Shown here in pieces: positions 41,538 through 55,120 of a stretch of DNA of 64,000 bases; the stretch's first letter is position 1, and each line of letters opens with the position of its first letter. The notes under the pieces are model-generated. The model saw only the letters and a program-made list of their open reading frames with translations. It did no database searches and was not told the origin of the DNA. Source of the DNA: Dryocosmus kuriphilus (taxonomy: Eukaryota > Arthropoda > Insecta > Hymenoptera > Cynipidae). A program made the translations under genes and the position numbers. The stretch covers positions 84,367,951 to 84,431,950 of the forward strand of contig CM076197.1 in NCBI GenBank assembly GCA_038277395.1, read 5' to 3'.

Positions 41538-44465
41538 TTGCAAAACAACGACGGCAACGAGTGTTTTAAGTGGGCTAAACTGTCAGACATGTATCCACCT
41601 GACAGAAAAGACATTGCTAAACGTGTATCCAGCTATCATCAATACAAAGATGAGCTGGATTTTTCTTACATCTTACATACAGGAAAGATGTGCCCAAATT
41701 TGAAGAAAAAACAACATATCAGTGAATGTGTACAGTCTGATTAAAAAGAAGGAAAATAAATGCACGGTGGTTCCTATTCCTCTTACTTGACAAAAAAAAA
41801 AGCCCAGCATGTGAATCTTTTCCGAGTGGAAGAAGAGTATGTTATTGAGGATAGCAGCGATGAAGAAGAAAAAGAATATCAAGACAGAAGACTCGAAACA
41901 TTCAACTGCCACTACGTTTGGATAAAAGACTTTTCTCAATTAGTCTATAGACAACTATCTGAAAGCAAAAACAGAACATATATCGGGGACCGACGTCTAC
42001 CCTATTTCATGAAAATGGAAAAGCTGGTTGCTGACACTGAAGATTGTGTAAAATTGAATGATTTTAAAGCGGTGCTTTCAGAACCTGGGAAGAAATTCAT
42101 TCAATTAAAAAATTTCAAGAATCGAGGGAGAGCTTCTTTCATCACTTATGCAGATTTTGAGTCACTGCTAATACCTGTTGACGATGACCAAATTCAAGGA
42201 GGAAGAAAATCTAATACAGAAGTCTTCGAAAAACATGAGGTGACATAAGATATTACTTCAAGTGCAGCTACAACGATTCATTATGTTTCTGCGAGTCCAG
42301 GCCCGATGATCTCGAACCAGCAAAGTGGTTTGCTCTGGAGTTGCTGAAAATTTCAAAGGAGTGAGAAAAGGTTCTTACATCTCCAGTTCGCATGCAAAAA
42401 TTGACTTTCGAGGAACAGGAAGCCTTCATCGATGCCACCACTTGTCACACCTTCTAGAAGCAATTACATCCACCAATGAAGAAGCTGCAAGACCACTGTC
42501 ACCTGAAAAGAAAATAGCATGGACCTGCGCACGAGCACTATAACCTAACCTGTCAAAACTCAAGCACCATACCTTTTGTGTTTCACAATCTGAGTGGGTA
42601 TGATGCTCACTTTATCATTCACGATATTGCTAAACAATTTGACGGTAAAGTTAAGGGTCTCGCACTTAATAAAGAAAAATACATCTCATTCACAAGGTAT
42701 GTTCAGGAAACTCAAGTAAAATTTAGATTTATTGACTCATTCCGATTTATGGCCTCTTTCCTAGGAGAGTTAGCGCCATACCTCACCGAGTACAAAGCAC
42801 AAAATTTTCAATGCAGTGTTCTCCGGTTTCGAGAGACAGAAAATTGATCTTCTCACGAGGAAGTGTGTTCTTCTCTATGAATACCTGAACTCAAGGCATA
42901 GGCTCAAAGAAACACAGCTGCCACCAAAAGAAAAATTCTACAGTACTCTAAACGATTCGGCAATATCTGGCGACGATTATGAACACGTACAACAGGTATT
43001 GTGTGCAATTTATATCAAGACACTCGGCGAATACGTCTAGCTTTACACTAAAACTAACGTGCTGTTGTTGGCTGACATCTTTGAAAGTTTCCGAGAACAA
43101 TGTCTCCAGGCTTATGACTAGATTCAGCACACTATTACACCACTCCTGGCTTGACATGGGACGCCTTGCTCAATACTCGAACCGATATACCATTGCCAAC
43201 AACAAATACGTGCCAGCTTTCAACGAAGACGAGCGAGATCGTCTACATTGAATATTTGGATGTAAACAACCTATACGGTTGGGCGATGGAACAACCTCTC
43301 CCTTACGGTAGTTTCGAGTGAGTTAAAAATTTATGAAATTTGGATTTCAACATTCCTGATGATTCACCCTTTAGTTACATACTAGAAGTATATTTGTGTT
43401 ATCCAGCTGAACTCCATGACAAACACAATGGTCTACCTTCCTGTCCAGAGCCACTTGAAGCCACACGGGTCTAGCCAGGAAAAGCTCCTAACTACCTTTC
43501 TACCGAAACGAAAGTCCTTTTTCCATTATCGTGCTCTCAAAAATGCTCTAGCTCATGGTCTCTAGCTTGTCAAAATTCGCAGAGTCTTAAAATTCAACCA
43601 ATCAACTTGGCTCAAAAGTTACATTGGTCTAAATACCACACTGAGGACTAACGCTAAAAGTGAATTTGACAAGAATTTATTTAAGGTAATGAATAATTCT
43701 GTTTACGGGAAGGTAATGGAGAACGTACGAAAATATATCAATTGTAAAACTTGTGACGAAGTGGAAGGGTAGGTATTGAGCAGAAGCCCTCATAGCCAAA
43801 CCAAACTTTCACAGTCGAGCAATCTTCTGTGAAAATCTCGTTTCTGAAGTTACTGAAGTTTTGATCAACAAGCCGGTCTTTGTAGGGCTTACAGCGCTAA
43901 ATGTCTCCAAGATCCTCATGTGCGACTTTCATTATGATTATATGCTTAAAAAATACGGTAATAAATGTAAACTCTTATACACTGACACGGACAGTCTGAT
44001 ATACGAAGTAATCTATGACGACATATACGCAGACATGAAAAACGACATTCATAAATTCGACACCTCCGACTACCCTCGAGACAATGTTTTGGGAATGCCG
44101 CAAGCCAACAAAAAACTTTTAGGCCTAATGCAGGATGAGTGCTGCGGTAAAATTATTACAGAATTTTTTGGCAAGCGGAGTAAGATGTACAGTATTCGCG
44201 TGAACAGAGAAGATTTTGTTTAAAAAAGCAAAAGGAGTGAAAGCAGGCGTTGTAAAGAAAACAATTACATTCGACGATTATACTGAATGCCTAAGAAAGA
44301 GCGTTTAAAGCAGAAACTAATACGTAAACAGGTCAAGATTACACAATGTTGAAACCATTAAACAATCAAAGATTGCATTAAGTCCTTACGACGACAAGCG
44401 ATGCTTGCTCCTTAATAGTATAGAAACCCTTGCATGGGTATCAGTATTCTGTATTCCTATCGATC
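41538..44465 (+). pseudogene. PolB copy B, right-arm copy
   Basis: Mirror of 19740-22670. Exonuclease I ITYADFESLL, exonuclease II NLSGYDAHFI (about 42590), motif A DVNNLYGWAM (about 43260), motif B and motif C YTDTDS (about 43980) are all present with the same stops. An extra T at about 44221 adds a break just after REDFV that the left arm does not have. Confidence 0.9.
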
Positions 44466-44467
44466 TT

Positions 44468-44680
44468 CTATAAGAATCTTTTCTCTTTTCTTTTCATTTT
44501 CATATTTTTCAGTTGTAAAATTTTCTTTTCTTCCCGATGCACGTCTTTCTGAAGCTGCTCCGCTGTTAGATTTTTAACTTTTCTTCTTCCTAACTCCTCT
44601 CATTTCATTGTAGCCTTCCTCATCCGCTCAATTAATCGATTCCTCCTTTCTTCTTCTGAAAGTTTTTGCCTCGGAAGCAT
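44468..44680 (-). pseudogene. Small basic ORF with in-frame TGA, right-arm copy
   Basis: Mirror of 19525-19737; the in-frame TGA is conserved. Confidence 0.4.
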
Positions 44681-44939
44681 GACGCAATGAACATGATAAA
44701 ACAGCTACACACAAAATATATTTTATATATGTGACGCGCGCGACCTTCGCCACCAGACTGATGGTCGAGTTCCATTCTTCGTTCTTCCTTATGCGATATT
44801 CGCAGTCACCACCTAAAAAGTTTTTTATATAATAGAAGGATATATATATGAAAATGAATTGCTTTTCTTATTTATCAATAACCTTACATCTAGTTAGTGC
44901 AAGCGTATAATTTGTATAGTGAATCTCATAATTTAGTTT

Positions 44940-45123
44940 ACCATTGGTTCATTTTTGGTTCAAGATAGGTTCATCGTTGGTTCAAAATTTGTTCATCGTT
45001 GGTTCAACGTTGATTCATCGTTGGTGCAACATTGATTCATCATTGGTTCAACATTGCATCATCGTTGGTTCAAAATTGATTCATCGTTGGTTTGACATTA
45101 ATTCAACATTGATTCAACATTGT
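44940..45123. repeat. ~30-bp tandem repeat, right-arm copy
   Basis: Mirror of 19080-19264. Confidence 0.85.
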
Positions 45124-45251
45124 ATTCAGGTCAGGAATCTCCACTACCGACTGAGGGTAATAGTTACTTAGCATGGAACAGAACCTTGTTTACTGCAGAC
45201 AGCAGTTGCGTCATCTGTCTGTCGCGGTTGTAAAGAGTTGACGACAACATT

Positions 45252-45262
45252 CCCCCCCCCCC
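45252..45262 (+). repeat. Poly-C tract (11 C)
   Basis: Mirror of the 21-G tract at 18934-18954; ten bases shorter. Confidence 0.9.
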
Positions 45263-47551
45263 TCCCGATCTCTCCCGTCCTCGTTAAAACCTGGTATGTA
45301 TTAATTGTTGGCAATGGCATATCGGTTGGAGCATTGACTCACTTCACCCTTTTTGCCTTGCTCAACCGTCAACAGCATATCAACGTCAGTGACGGGTTCC
45401 AATCTTACCTTGGTATATTTGAGCGTGGCGTTCCATGTCAAGCCTGGAATGGTGTAGTAGTGCGCTGGATCTAGGTCTTAAGCCTGGAGACACTGTTTTC
45501 GCAAATTTTCAAAGATGTCAGCCAACAACAGCACGTCAGTTTTAGTGTAAAGCTTCACGTATTCGCCGAGTGTCTTGATATTAAATGCACACCATACCTG
45601 TTGTGTGTGTTCATAACCTTCATCACATAATGCCGAATCGTTTAAAGTACTACAGAATTTTTCTTTTGGTGGCAGCTGTGTTTCTTTGAGCCTATGCCTT
45701 GAGTTCAGGTATTCATAGAGAAGAACACACTTCCTCGTGAGAAGCTCAATTTTCTGTCTCTCGAAACCGGAGAACACTGCATTGAAAATTTTGTGCTTTG
45801 TACTCGGTGAGGTATGGCGCTAACTCTCCTAGGAAAGAGGCCATAAATCGGAATGAGTCAATAAATCTAAATTTTACTTGAGTTTCCTGAACATAATTTG
45901 TGAATGAGATGTATTTTTATTTATTAAGTGCGAGAACTTTAACTTCGCCTTCAAATTGTGTAGCAATATCAGGAATGATAAAGTGAGCATCACACCCACA
46001 CAGATTGTGAAATACAACAGGTATGGTGTTTGAATTTTGATAGGCTTGTTACAGTGCTCGTGCGCAGGTCCACGGTATCTTACTGTCAGATGAAGTGTTC
46101 ATGCACCTTCTTCATTGTTGAATGTAATGGCTTCTAAAGATGTGACAAGTTGTGGCATCGATGAAGGGATCCTGTTCCTCGAAAATCAATTTTTGCATGG
46201 GAACTAAATATGTAAGAATCTTGTCACACTTCTTTGCAATTTCCAGAAAATCCAGAGCAAACCACTTTGCTGGTTCGACGTCATCGAGACTGGACTCGTA
46301 GAAATATAATGAATCGTCGTTGCTGCACGTGAAGTATTATCCGATGTCACATCATCGTCAACAGGTATTAGCAGTAACTCACAATTTGCACAAATGATAA
46401 AAGGAGTTCTCTCTCGATTCTTGAAATTTTTTAATTGAATAAATTTCTTCCCAAGTTCTGGAAGCACTACTTTGAAATAACTCAATTTTACACAATCTTC
46501 AGTGTGAGCAACCAGCTTTTCTATTTGCATGACATAGTGTAGACATCGGTGACAGATATATTCTCTGTTTTTACTTGCAGACAATTATCTATAGACTAAT
46601 CGAGAAAGGTATTTTATCCAAACGTAGTGGAAGCTGAATGTTTGGAGTCTGCTGTCCTGATATTCTTCTTCTTCTTCTTCTTCTTCTTCTTCTTCTTCAC
46701 ATGCTTGGCTCTTTTTTGTGAAGTGAGATAAAGAAGAACCACCGTGAATTATTTTTCCTTCTTTTTAATAAGACTGTATACTCGTACATTCACTGATGTG
46801 TTGTTTTTTTTCAAATTTAGGCACATCTTTCAGGGCAACTGGGAACCTGATATCAGACAAATCCAGCTAATCCTTGTATTGATGACAGCTGGATACACGT
46901 TTAGCAAAGTCTTTGCTGTTAGTTCGATGCATGGTCGACAGTACGGCCCACTTGAAACAATCGTTATCGTCGTTGTTTTGCACATTGACACAAGCTTCTT
47001 TTCTCTTAATCCATGGCGGAAGTTCGATGTAGAAACTGCCCTTCATTGGATTAAGCTTGCTCATATTCACAGAAAGTTTCACAGTTGAGTTTAAAGTCCA
47101 TCCAGAGTCTTTTTCTTCAAACTCCTTCATCTCTTTCAAAACCGGGGTGTCTTGCATATGTTTTAAACAATAGTTTCAAATCTATAGTGTAGTATATGGC
47201 TTCACTGCTTGATTTAAAATTTTCATCTTCGGGCGTATCCTTGGAAATTTTCGTGTAATACGTAAGAAGCACAGCGCTGATCTTTAAAGCCATATGTTCA
47301 CGCAATGCCTGACCCATTTGTGTAATAAACAGTCATTCAGCATCATCCAGGAAGGCAAGAACATCTATGTGAAATAGATGGGCATCAACGCACATTCTTT
47401 GTCAATACATCGAAATGAGCATTGAGGCATCCTATTTTTTTAATTATATTTAAGCACTTCTGTTTTTTACTTGAAGACAGCGGTGGTTTGCTTCTATAGA
47501 GTTCTCTTCTCACTGTCTTTAGACACAGCCAGCAATCATTTTTCCACTTGA
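45263..47551 (-). pseudogene. PolB copy A, right-arm copy, promoter and 5' end deleted
   Basis: Mirror of 16650-18933. Coding blocks are as on the left, with small indels (HPGFERDEGV frame slip near 47150). The 5' part is gone: sequence equivalent to left 16650 is joined directly to the equivalent of left 15789, so no PolB promoter, leader or first ~30 codons remain. Confidence 0.88.
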
Positions 47552-47558
47552 CATACTG
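47549..47558. other. Deletion junction (~860 bp missing relative to left arm)
   Basis: CCACTTGACA/TACTGACATA joins the equivalents of left ~16650 and ~15789. PolB copy C keeps the promoter-to-coding continuity, so the left arm is ancestral and this arm has the deletion. Confidence 0.85.
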
Positions 47559-47561
47559 ACA

Positions 47562-47596
47562 TATAAAAGCAGCATCGGATTGCAAAGGCTTCAGTC
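47562..47596 (+). promoter_or_regulatory. Core promoter of the 81-aa gene, right-arm copy
   Basis: TATAAAAG 47562-47569, TCAGTC 47591-47596 (A at 47593, 31 bp). The core is intact, but the upstream heat-shock cluster is deleted. Confidence 0.8.
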
Positions 47597-47642
47597 TACC
47601 ATCAAACATACAGAGTACAAAGTTATTAATTATCCGGAGAAG

Positions 47643-47888
47643 ATGGATCTCAGCGTTATGAACAAATTTAGTCGGATGGAAGATATTTTGCCTGTGAAAT
47701 CGTTGTCTGACCTTAGAGTGAGAAAAAAGTACGCTGTTTCGAAAATTAGTAAAATTCAAGCTAAATACGGCACAAAGTTTGCGGAGTTGGAGAATGAGAT
47801 TACAGTCTACGTACCCAACAGAATGAACAAAATTTTTGAGAATCCGCACTATAAGGATGCATTTGAGAAGACGGAAGTAGCGGTCTAG
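47643..47888 (+). CDS. 81-aa basic protein, right-arm copy
   Basis: Intact and identical to the left frame 15455-15700. First ATG after the initiator. In this arm the upstream regulatory region is missing. Confidence 0.5.
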   Translation: MDLSVMNKFSRMEDILPVKSLSDLRVRKKYAVSKISKIQAKYGTKFAELENEITVYVPNRMNKIFENPHYKDAFEKTEVAV

Positions 47889-48479
47889 GCTAAAAAACTC
47901 TTTTTTTTTACTACTTTGGAGGAAAATACTCGTATAATCTGTTCGAAATTGAATATATTCAATAATTAAATTTTTATGTATTGAGGAAAATTTGTGAGTA
48001 ATAAATTATGAAACTTACAGATGAGCTGACTGTGTACTTATTACCTTAATTTGCTTAGTTTTAATTAGGAGATAAGGAAAAAATAAGTTAAATACAAATT
48101 TCGTATGTTTACTGCTTTGCATTACTTTAATTTACTTAGTTTTAATTTATAGATGAGGTGAAAAAGTTGAGTTCAAATTTTCTGCGTTTTCCGCTTTGCT
48201 CAAATTTTAGCTATGGAATTTCGTTACTTTCAAAGGATGGATTCTTAGCAAATCGATGGATTGAATTTCACGCTCTAACATTGTTCCAAGCATCGAGGGA
48301 CTTTGAGACATTGCGGTGGGTAGAAATTTTCGATATTTTTTAAGCTAACTTTTTAAAAAAATCGTTTTTTTTTTAAATTAGTTACACACACAGTTAAGTA
48401 CAGACGTTTAGCCTGGAATAGAACCTTCTAGCTCAGAAACCTGCCGTACTTCGTTATTATCTGAATTCGGACACAAGCC

Positions 48480-48935
48480 ACCATCGCCTGTCGTCAAATG
48501 ACTGTTTTTACCTGTGTCAGATTCCTACATTGCCGACAAACGGTAACTATCTAACTGCCGATAAATGGCTAGTTTTACCTGTGTCAAATTCCCAGCTTAC
48601 CTATTAACGGTAACTAACTGTCGGTAAAGGGTTGGTTTACCTGTATCAGATTCCTGCCTTACTGACTGCTGGTTTTACCTGTGTCAGATTCATACCTTAA
48701 TGACCGATGGTTTTACCTGTGTCGGATTCCTAGCTTACCGACAAATGGTAACTAACTGTCGGTAAATGGCTGATTTTACCTGTATCAGATTTCTACCTTA
48801 CAAACAGAGTTACGTACTAACAGTAACTCAATGGCTGGTTTTAGTCTAGAACAGAACCCTGACTCTGAAGCCTGTAGCTAGGCAATGCGCCGTACTGTAT
48901 TCCTATTTTACCTTGTGAGGTGCCTCCGTAGCCCC
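48480..48935 (-). repeat. Iteron-like repeats with dyads, right-arm copy
   Basis: Mirror of 14420-14866; one CAGATTCC reads CGGATTCC. Same number of units. Confidence 0.6.
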
Positions 48936-49368
48936 ATATGTATACTACCATAGAGTATAGGGCTTCGGATGAGTTTATCGCGGCAACTTCAAAGTTCGAG
49001 GAGTCTCTGCAGAGAGTGTCGACGGCACCTGCAAAACTCACCTTTATCCAACTCACTCTCTTATTCGCACTCTTATTCGCAGACATTAGCGCTTTGAATT
49101 TGAGGCTTTTTTCGCGATAAACTCATTTACTGCTGTATACTCCACTGTTCTATACTCCAGTGCTCTATGCTCCATGCACTTCCAAAGTCGATGTTCGAGG
49201 AGTCTCTGCATAGACTGCCGACGGCAGCTGTAAGACATACAATTTCTTCACTGGTGTAACGTGGTACATGGTACACGTCACATAGCTTCCCCCTTTCTAC
49301 CCGAAGACTGACTTGAGTGGTAGCGGTGAAGCAGTAAGGTGATCAGTTGACTGTATTTAACTCGTCAC

Positions 49369-49690
49369 CGATTCCGTGGTTGCCGCAGTGGTTAGCGCAT
49401 CGGGCTTTCGAGCCGGCGGCCAAGGGTTCGATTCCCCGGGCTGGAGTCAATTTTTACTGACGCTCACTCGCTAGACCTCCAACACTCGACAATCACTCTT
49501 CCTATTCCCTTCCCCAGTATAGCATCCTCGCTAAACTGGTCACACCCACAATTCACTTAAGCAACAATAGGGGAATCGCACAACACCCTCACATGTTATG
49601 CGTCACCTACCTGTATTTTTATGAAAAGTCATGTGGCACCTTAGGGATCTCACTTATTCATAAAGTCGAGATAACAGTGACCTTACTTAC
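49369..49690 (+). mobile_element. tRNA-derived SINE, right-arm copy
   Basis: Head at 49369-49445 with box A-like GCAGTGGTTAGCGCATC and box B GGTTCGATTCC; body to about 49690. Confidence 0.75.
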
Positions 49691-50010
49691 CGTCCTCCGA
49701 GATAATGACCACGAACGGTAAATTCCTTTGCAGCGGAAATTTGAAAGAAAATTCTAGATATTTTGGATTATGATCAGAATCCAGGACTGAGAACTGGTCG
49801 CTGAGAAATTGGGGTCCACAATGAATATTGCTAGCCCAATACGATGCCTTCCAGGACTGAGTCCTTGAACTACTCCAGCCTCGTTCCATGCGCCACTAAA
49901 CGCACCGCTCCACTTCTGGGTGGAGTGCTAGGTACCTAGTACTCTTCTAGCAATGTTCATCCTGGATCCGATTTCCTCGATTTACGGGACAAACGACTGC
50001 CTGAGTAATT

Positions 50011-50193
50011 ATGTACGAGCCTATTCTGCATCTCGATGTCTCCAATCTCTCCGCAACGTTAATACAGGATCAACACTCACGATCGGCAAGTATCTCTATT
50101 CATGAACCAACCAGAAAACTCATAGCTGCAAGTAGGGCGTATCTAGAAAACGAGAAAGCTCTAGATCAAGTAGAGCAGCAGCTATTGAAATAA
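50011..50193 (+). CDS. Hypothetical 60-aa ORF, right-arm copy
   Basis: Identical to the left 13159-13341 product. Confidence 0.25.
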   Translation: MYEPILHLDVSNLSATLIQDQHSRSASISIHEPTRKLIAASRAYLENEKALDQVEQQLLK

Positions 50194-50364
50194 GTATGAA
50201 ACGCCAATTGAAAAACAGTCAACTGCTTTTGCAAGAAGAAACTCACCTCAATGGCCATCATCTTGGAAAGCGGAATGCGAACCGCCAGACTCAGACGGCT
50301 GCTTTCTATAAGTAGTATATAATTTAAATATAAGATTTCCTTGTCTTTATGACATAAAACCTAT

Positions 50365-50860
50365 TCTAACCGAACGGCTTTAAAGACATCCAGTTTTTTA
50401 ATAACATTACATTTTCAATTGCGCAATTAAAATAATTTTTATACCTATGATGTGTGCATTTGATATCATTAACTATAAACATCTCCCGCAAACTCTGTAG
50501 CGATGGATAGTTCAAATCAAGCATATCAACAATTTCAGTTTGTATTTTTACAAATTGTTTCCAACCAATTATTTCTCTCTAATTTTTTGACACAAATTTG
50601 TGACGAGTCTTTCAAAATGCTCTCGAAGATTACAGGTATCAAAGTATATGGTACACTACCAGAATTCCAGGGTATTCTGCGACAACTGTACTCTACCCAA
50701 ATGTTCCTAAACTTATATTCTGACGGAACGTAGTTCCACTTACAGAGTGTATAAAAAGAGAAAAGTATATTGCTTTGTGATAGTATCATCATCATCACTG
50801 ATTGGTAATATAGCCAATTCTTTCAATAGAAATTTTCTTACTGAGAATTTAAAGCCCTCC
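50365..50860 (-). pseudogene. Unrecognised 164-aa protein, right-arm copy, frameshifted
   Basis: Mirror of 12492-12986. Indels near the N-terminal DDDD run and after LERNNWLE split the frame. Confidence 0.4.
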
Positions 50861-51169
50861 ACAGTGCACGTCCACCACGTACTCCATCATGAATGCAACT
50901 AAACTATTTCAACTTGCTTGAATTTTAGTTTCAGTTGGTATCATAACAATTTGTTTTAAACAATTACTTTTCTCTAATTTTTTGACATAGATTCGCGGCA
51001 AATCTTTCAGAACTTTCTCGAAGATTATAAGTATTAAAGTATACGGTACATTACCAGAATTCCAGGGTATTCCATGACGACTGTACTACTTGTAATTTTG
51101 TACCAACTTTTTCACCTCACCACGTAACATGATTGTCCTGGATTTAAAGACACATAATTTTTCATGAAA

Positions 51170-52015
51170 CAAGTAAGACCAATGCAGAGCCAGAGACAAC
51201 TTGATCAAATATGTGGCCAACGCCACCCTCTGAATTCAGAACCAGAACCAGAAACAACTCGATGAAATGAATGAGTATGGCTGCGCCGTGAATGCAGAGC
51301 CAAAGCCAGAACCAGAGACAACTTTATGAAATGGACTAGCATCGCCGCGTCGCCCCGTGAACGCAGAGCCAGAGACAACTCGCTGAAATAGAGTTACACT
51401 GCCGCCCTGTGAATGCAGAACCAGAGCCAGAGACAACTCAATGTAATAGAGCGCCATCGCCGTCCTGTGAATTCAGATTCAGAGACAATTAGATGAAATG
51501 GACTAGCATAGCCTCCTCGTGAATGCAATGCCATAGACAAGTCGATAATATGGAGTAGCATCGCCGCTCCGTCAATGCAGAGCCAGATACAACTCGATGA
51601 AATCAAGTGACATCGCCGTACTGTGAATGCAGACCCAGAGGTGACACGATGATGTGGAATAGCATGGCCGCTCCGTGAATGCAGAGCCAGAGATAACTCG
51701 ATGAAATAGAGTGCCATGACCGTCATGTGAATGCAATGCAAGAAGCAAGTTGTTAAATTGTATTTCTCTCAACTCTTCGTGAATCCAAAGTCAGAATCTA
51801 CGCCAGCTCCTGAGTGTAGGACTTGGTGACAGCTTATCAAACGTATTGTGCCAGTGGATACTTGTTACTGTAACGGGAGCATTACCCTCCAGATATCGCA
51901 ATGATACTTATGTAGAACGGGGGCATGCTGCTCTCGAGATAACTAGCACAATCAGCAGTGGTGTTTCATCGCTGCTCCGTGAGTGCTGAGCCAGAGCCAA
52001 AGACAACTCGATGAA
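51170..52015. repeat. ~57-66-bp minisatellite, right-arm copy
   Basis: Mirror of 11335-12180, same unit order. Confidence 0.9.
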
Positions 52016-52159
52016 ATAGGAGAGAGATCGGGTCGAGATGAAAATATGGGGTCAAATGAGAAACTCAATTTTCTCCGAAGTTATGTGCCTTTCATGATCG
52101 GTATTTTTAGTAGTTCAAGAAAAAATGATTTTAAAGTTGTCGAAAACAAAACAAAAATT

Positions 52160-52562
52160 GATGGATCGGTAAGAAATATCACACTAATTTTTAAGTCTGT
52201 ACGAAATAGCATTATATCTTTTCTATGTATGAAAAAGTGAATTAAATTTTTAAATAATCAATCTGTATGAAATACCACCTTTAATATTTTTTTTTGTACG
52301 AAATGCCGATGCTTTAAAATTACCATCAAGTATTTTTTTTCCGATCTATATAAAATATCTCACTACATTAAAGCCAAAAAAGTTTCTATGTTTTTAATCT
52401 GAATGGAATGCAATTTTTAATTTTTTGACCTGTACGAAAAATCATGTACAAAATGTACATGTATAAAACGTCCAACTTAAATAATGTTCCAATGTAAAGA
52501 AAATATGATTTATTTTTTATGTACGAAATGACAATTTAATTTATTCTGTACGAAAAAAATGT
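52160..52562. repeat. TTTCGTACA-rich repeat, right-arm copy
   Basis: Mirror of 10795-11195. Confidence 0.6.
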
Positions 52563-52795
52563 TACCATTTAGAACGGACCCAAAAATCCGAGGAAGAATC
52601 TACAGAATTGCGGGCTACCGAAGCCGGCAAAAGACATTAATTCATAGACGAAACATTGCCTTATGAAAAACGGTTAAACATTTAAAATGAACGTTTTAAA
52701 TATTAAACGACTATTTAATAATAATTGAAAATAATTATATATTATTAAATATGTAATATTCTGATGGTAAATAATTTTGAATACTGTTTGCACTC

Positions 52796-53035
52796 GTGAT
52801 AATTTTTTTCATACTAGTAACTACGGTGGTAACTGATTTCTACATTTCTCTAACTTTCATCATTTATTGGCACGCAACAGCTGGAAATCTGGACCAACGA
52901 AGTAACTTAAGTTCCACCCGCAAAGTTGATGCGTTTATCAACCCAATTCTTACGCATTTTCCTTTTCCACAGGTTGAGCAATCTCCCTCCTCATCTCTGA
53001 TAAAAGAAACTTATCCTGAAGTGAATTCTTATTGA
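52796..53035 (+). CDS. Hypothetical 79-aa ORF, right-arm copy
   Basis: Identical to the left 10323-10562 frame. Confidence 0.2.
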   Translation: MIIFFILVTTVVTDFYISLTFIIYWHATAGNLDQRSNLSSTRKVDAFINPILTHFPFPQVEQSPSSSLIKETYPEVNSY

Positions 53036-53121
53036 ACTGAAACTTCTTATGGGATACAAGACTGGGAGTGAAACGATATACTTGACGTCACCACATTCCA
53101 ATGTAGTGAAAGAAGAGAATG

Positions 53122-53320
<199 letters not shown>

Positions 53321-53535
53321 TCACTGCACAATGTAGGTATACACTACACGGAGGCAACGGAATCATTTGTCGTCCAACCAATTATTTGTTGTATTATTTC
53401 CATTAAATAATTATTTTTTATTTAAACTTATATGTAAAAGTAAATGCGCATGAAAAAATTTAATTAAGAGAGATAGAGAAAAATGTCATAAGAGTGATTT
53501 AAAATTGTACAATTTTAACATATTTACTTTGGGGA

Positions 53536-53692
53536 GAAAAAACTAGACTGTGTCGGGGGACACAGGACAGAAGTGAAACTTCAATGGACAATTTTAGCAT
53601 ATAATTTTACAGTTGACAAAGAATTGCATGTTAAAATTGTGCAATGAAGTTTCACTTCTGTCCTGTGTCCCCTGACGTAGTCTAGTTTTTTT
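53536..53692. mobile_element. MITE-like element, right-arm copy
   Basis: Mirror of 9839-9996. Confidence 0.8.
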
Positions 53693-54155
53693 CTTAGACT
53701 AATTTATAGAACCCACTGAACTTAATTATCAGGATAATAATTATGAAATCACTGTAATTGCACAAAAAAAAAGCTAAAAAGCATTTATTGCACTTTCATG
53801 TGTTGTCTACTACAGAGGCATTTATACCAATCTAAGGACGATATCTACCGTACCGACTGGTATTGTAGGGAACTGATGGTAACAAGAAGCACATAATTAA
53901 CTGTTAACCAATATTCCTAATTTTTAAAGTCATTATAAACAACTAAAAATAATTTAAGTGTTAAAAAAGGTCAGAAACACGATTTGCAGCCAAGATAACT
54001 TCAGACATTTCGAATTCATAGTCTAAGGTTTGAGATTATGCATACCGAATGTCTAATTTTATTTTATAAATTCAATATCGACGCAAAAAATTATTTTATA
54101 ACTAAGCTTCTGCTTAATTAATCTCTTATTATTTTCACAAGTTATCACGCTAAAA

Positions 54156-54341
54156 ATGATAATCGCTTCAAAAAATGAGTTTGAACAACTTTTACCAAAT
54201 TTTACCAGTCTGACCGCAACTACCGGTAACACCGCATCATTACCGCGTCACGTTTGGTCAGGCCCATCATTATCTATTCAGCGTGGTGTGATCGTTCGTA
54301 TCGATGGCTCTTTGTCTGTATTTATTCCTACAATACCTTAA
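54156..54341 (+). CDS. Hypothetical 61-aa ORF, right-arm copy
   Basis: Identical to the left 9192-9377 product, with the same stop/poly(A) overlap. Confidence 0.3.
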   Translation: MIIASKNEFEQLLPNFTSLTATTGNTASLPRHVWSGPSLSIQRGVIVRIDGSLSVFIPTIP

Positions 54342-54404
54342 TAAACCATCGTTTCCAAACGTCAGACACACTCAAGATCTACAGCCTCCTATTCCTCAAC
54401 ATTG

Positions 54405-54821
54405 TTATCGCTTACCGGAAAATAAAACGAAAAATAATTCAAAAGGCCCCTCTCCAAAAAGTATATGCTCTCGGTATTTTACCATGTTTTTTGAGTTGGA
54501 ACGGGGGGAAAATGGTATGATTTTATTGCACAAATTGTAATTTTCGGACTTTAAAAAAACCATAGTTTTAAGTGTACGTAAAAATCGGACATTTTTAGGA
54601 GGACTTATGGCGAAACTCACGCCATCACTCGGGAACGCTACTCCGATCTCCATATCTCTATGGAATATACATAAGACCACTGAATACGATCCAACTGCAT
54701 ACCAATTATCGGCATATAAAAATGGACCGATAACCCTGTGGCGAACAGCGTCATAGTGCGTCAGAGAGAAAAGATGTTCATTGTGGTCAACCTTTCTCTT
54801 TCTATACCCGGAACGTGTCAA
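54405..54821 (-). CDS. Hypothetical ORF, right-arm copy (138 aa)
   Basis: Mirror of 8715-9128, with altered residues near the C-terminus due to two compensating indels. Confidence 0.2.
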   Translation of the reverse strand: MTRSGYRKRKVDHNEHLFSLTHYDAVRHRVIGPFLYADNWYAVGSYSVVLCIFHRDMEIGVAFPSDGVSFAISPPKNVRFLRTLKTMVFLKSENYNLCNKIIPFSPRSNSKNMVKYREHILFGEGPFELFFVLFSGKR

Positions 54822-55120
54822 GTGAATCGCAGACTTCCCATATTAACGAAATATTATTTTTTGCAAATAATAAGTAATAAATTATTTTTAATAAAACATA
54901 TTTATTAAGTTCATGTGAGAGAAAATTGTAGGCTTCGGAAGCTTCGATCATGGTTTCTCTAGTAGATAAACGAATCCAAAGCTACTGAAACATATACGTC
55001 ATCCACTTCTGCTCATTCTGTCCAGAAGATAAGCTTAAGATAAGTGTTGAAGGTGGAAAACTCACACCTTTAGATGCTTTTCAGAGCTACCAATCTAGAT
55101 ATTACATATTATAAAGCACA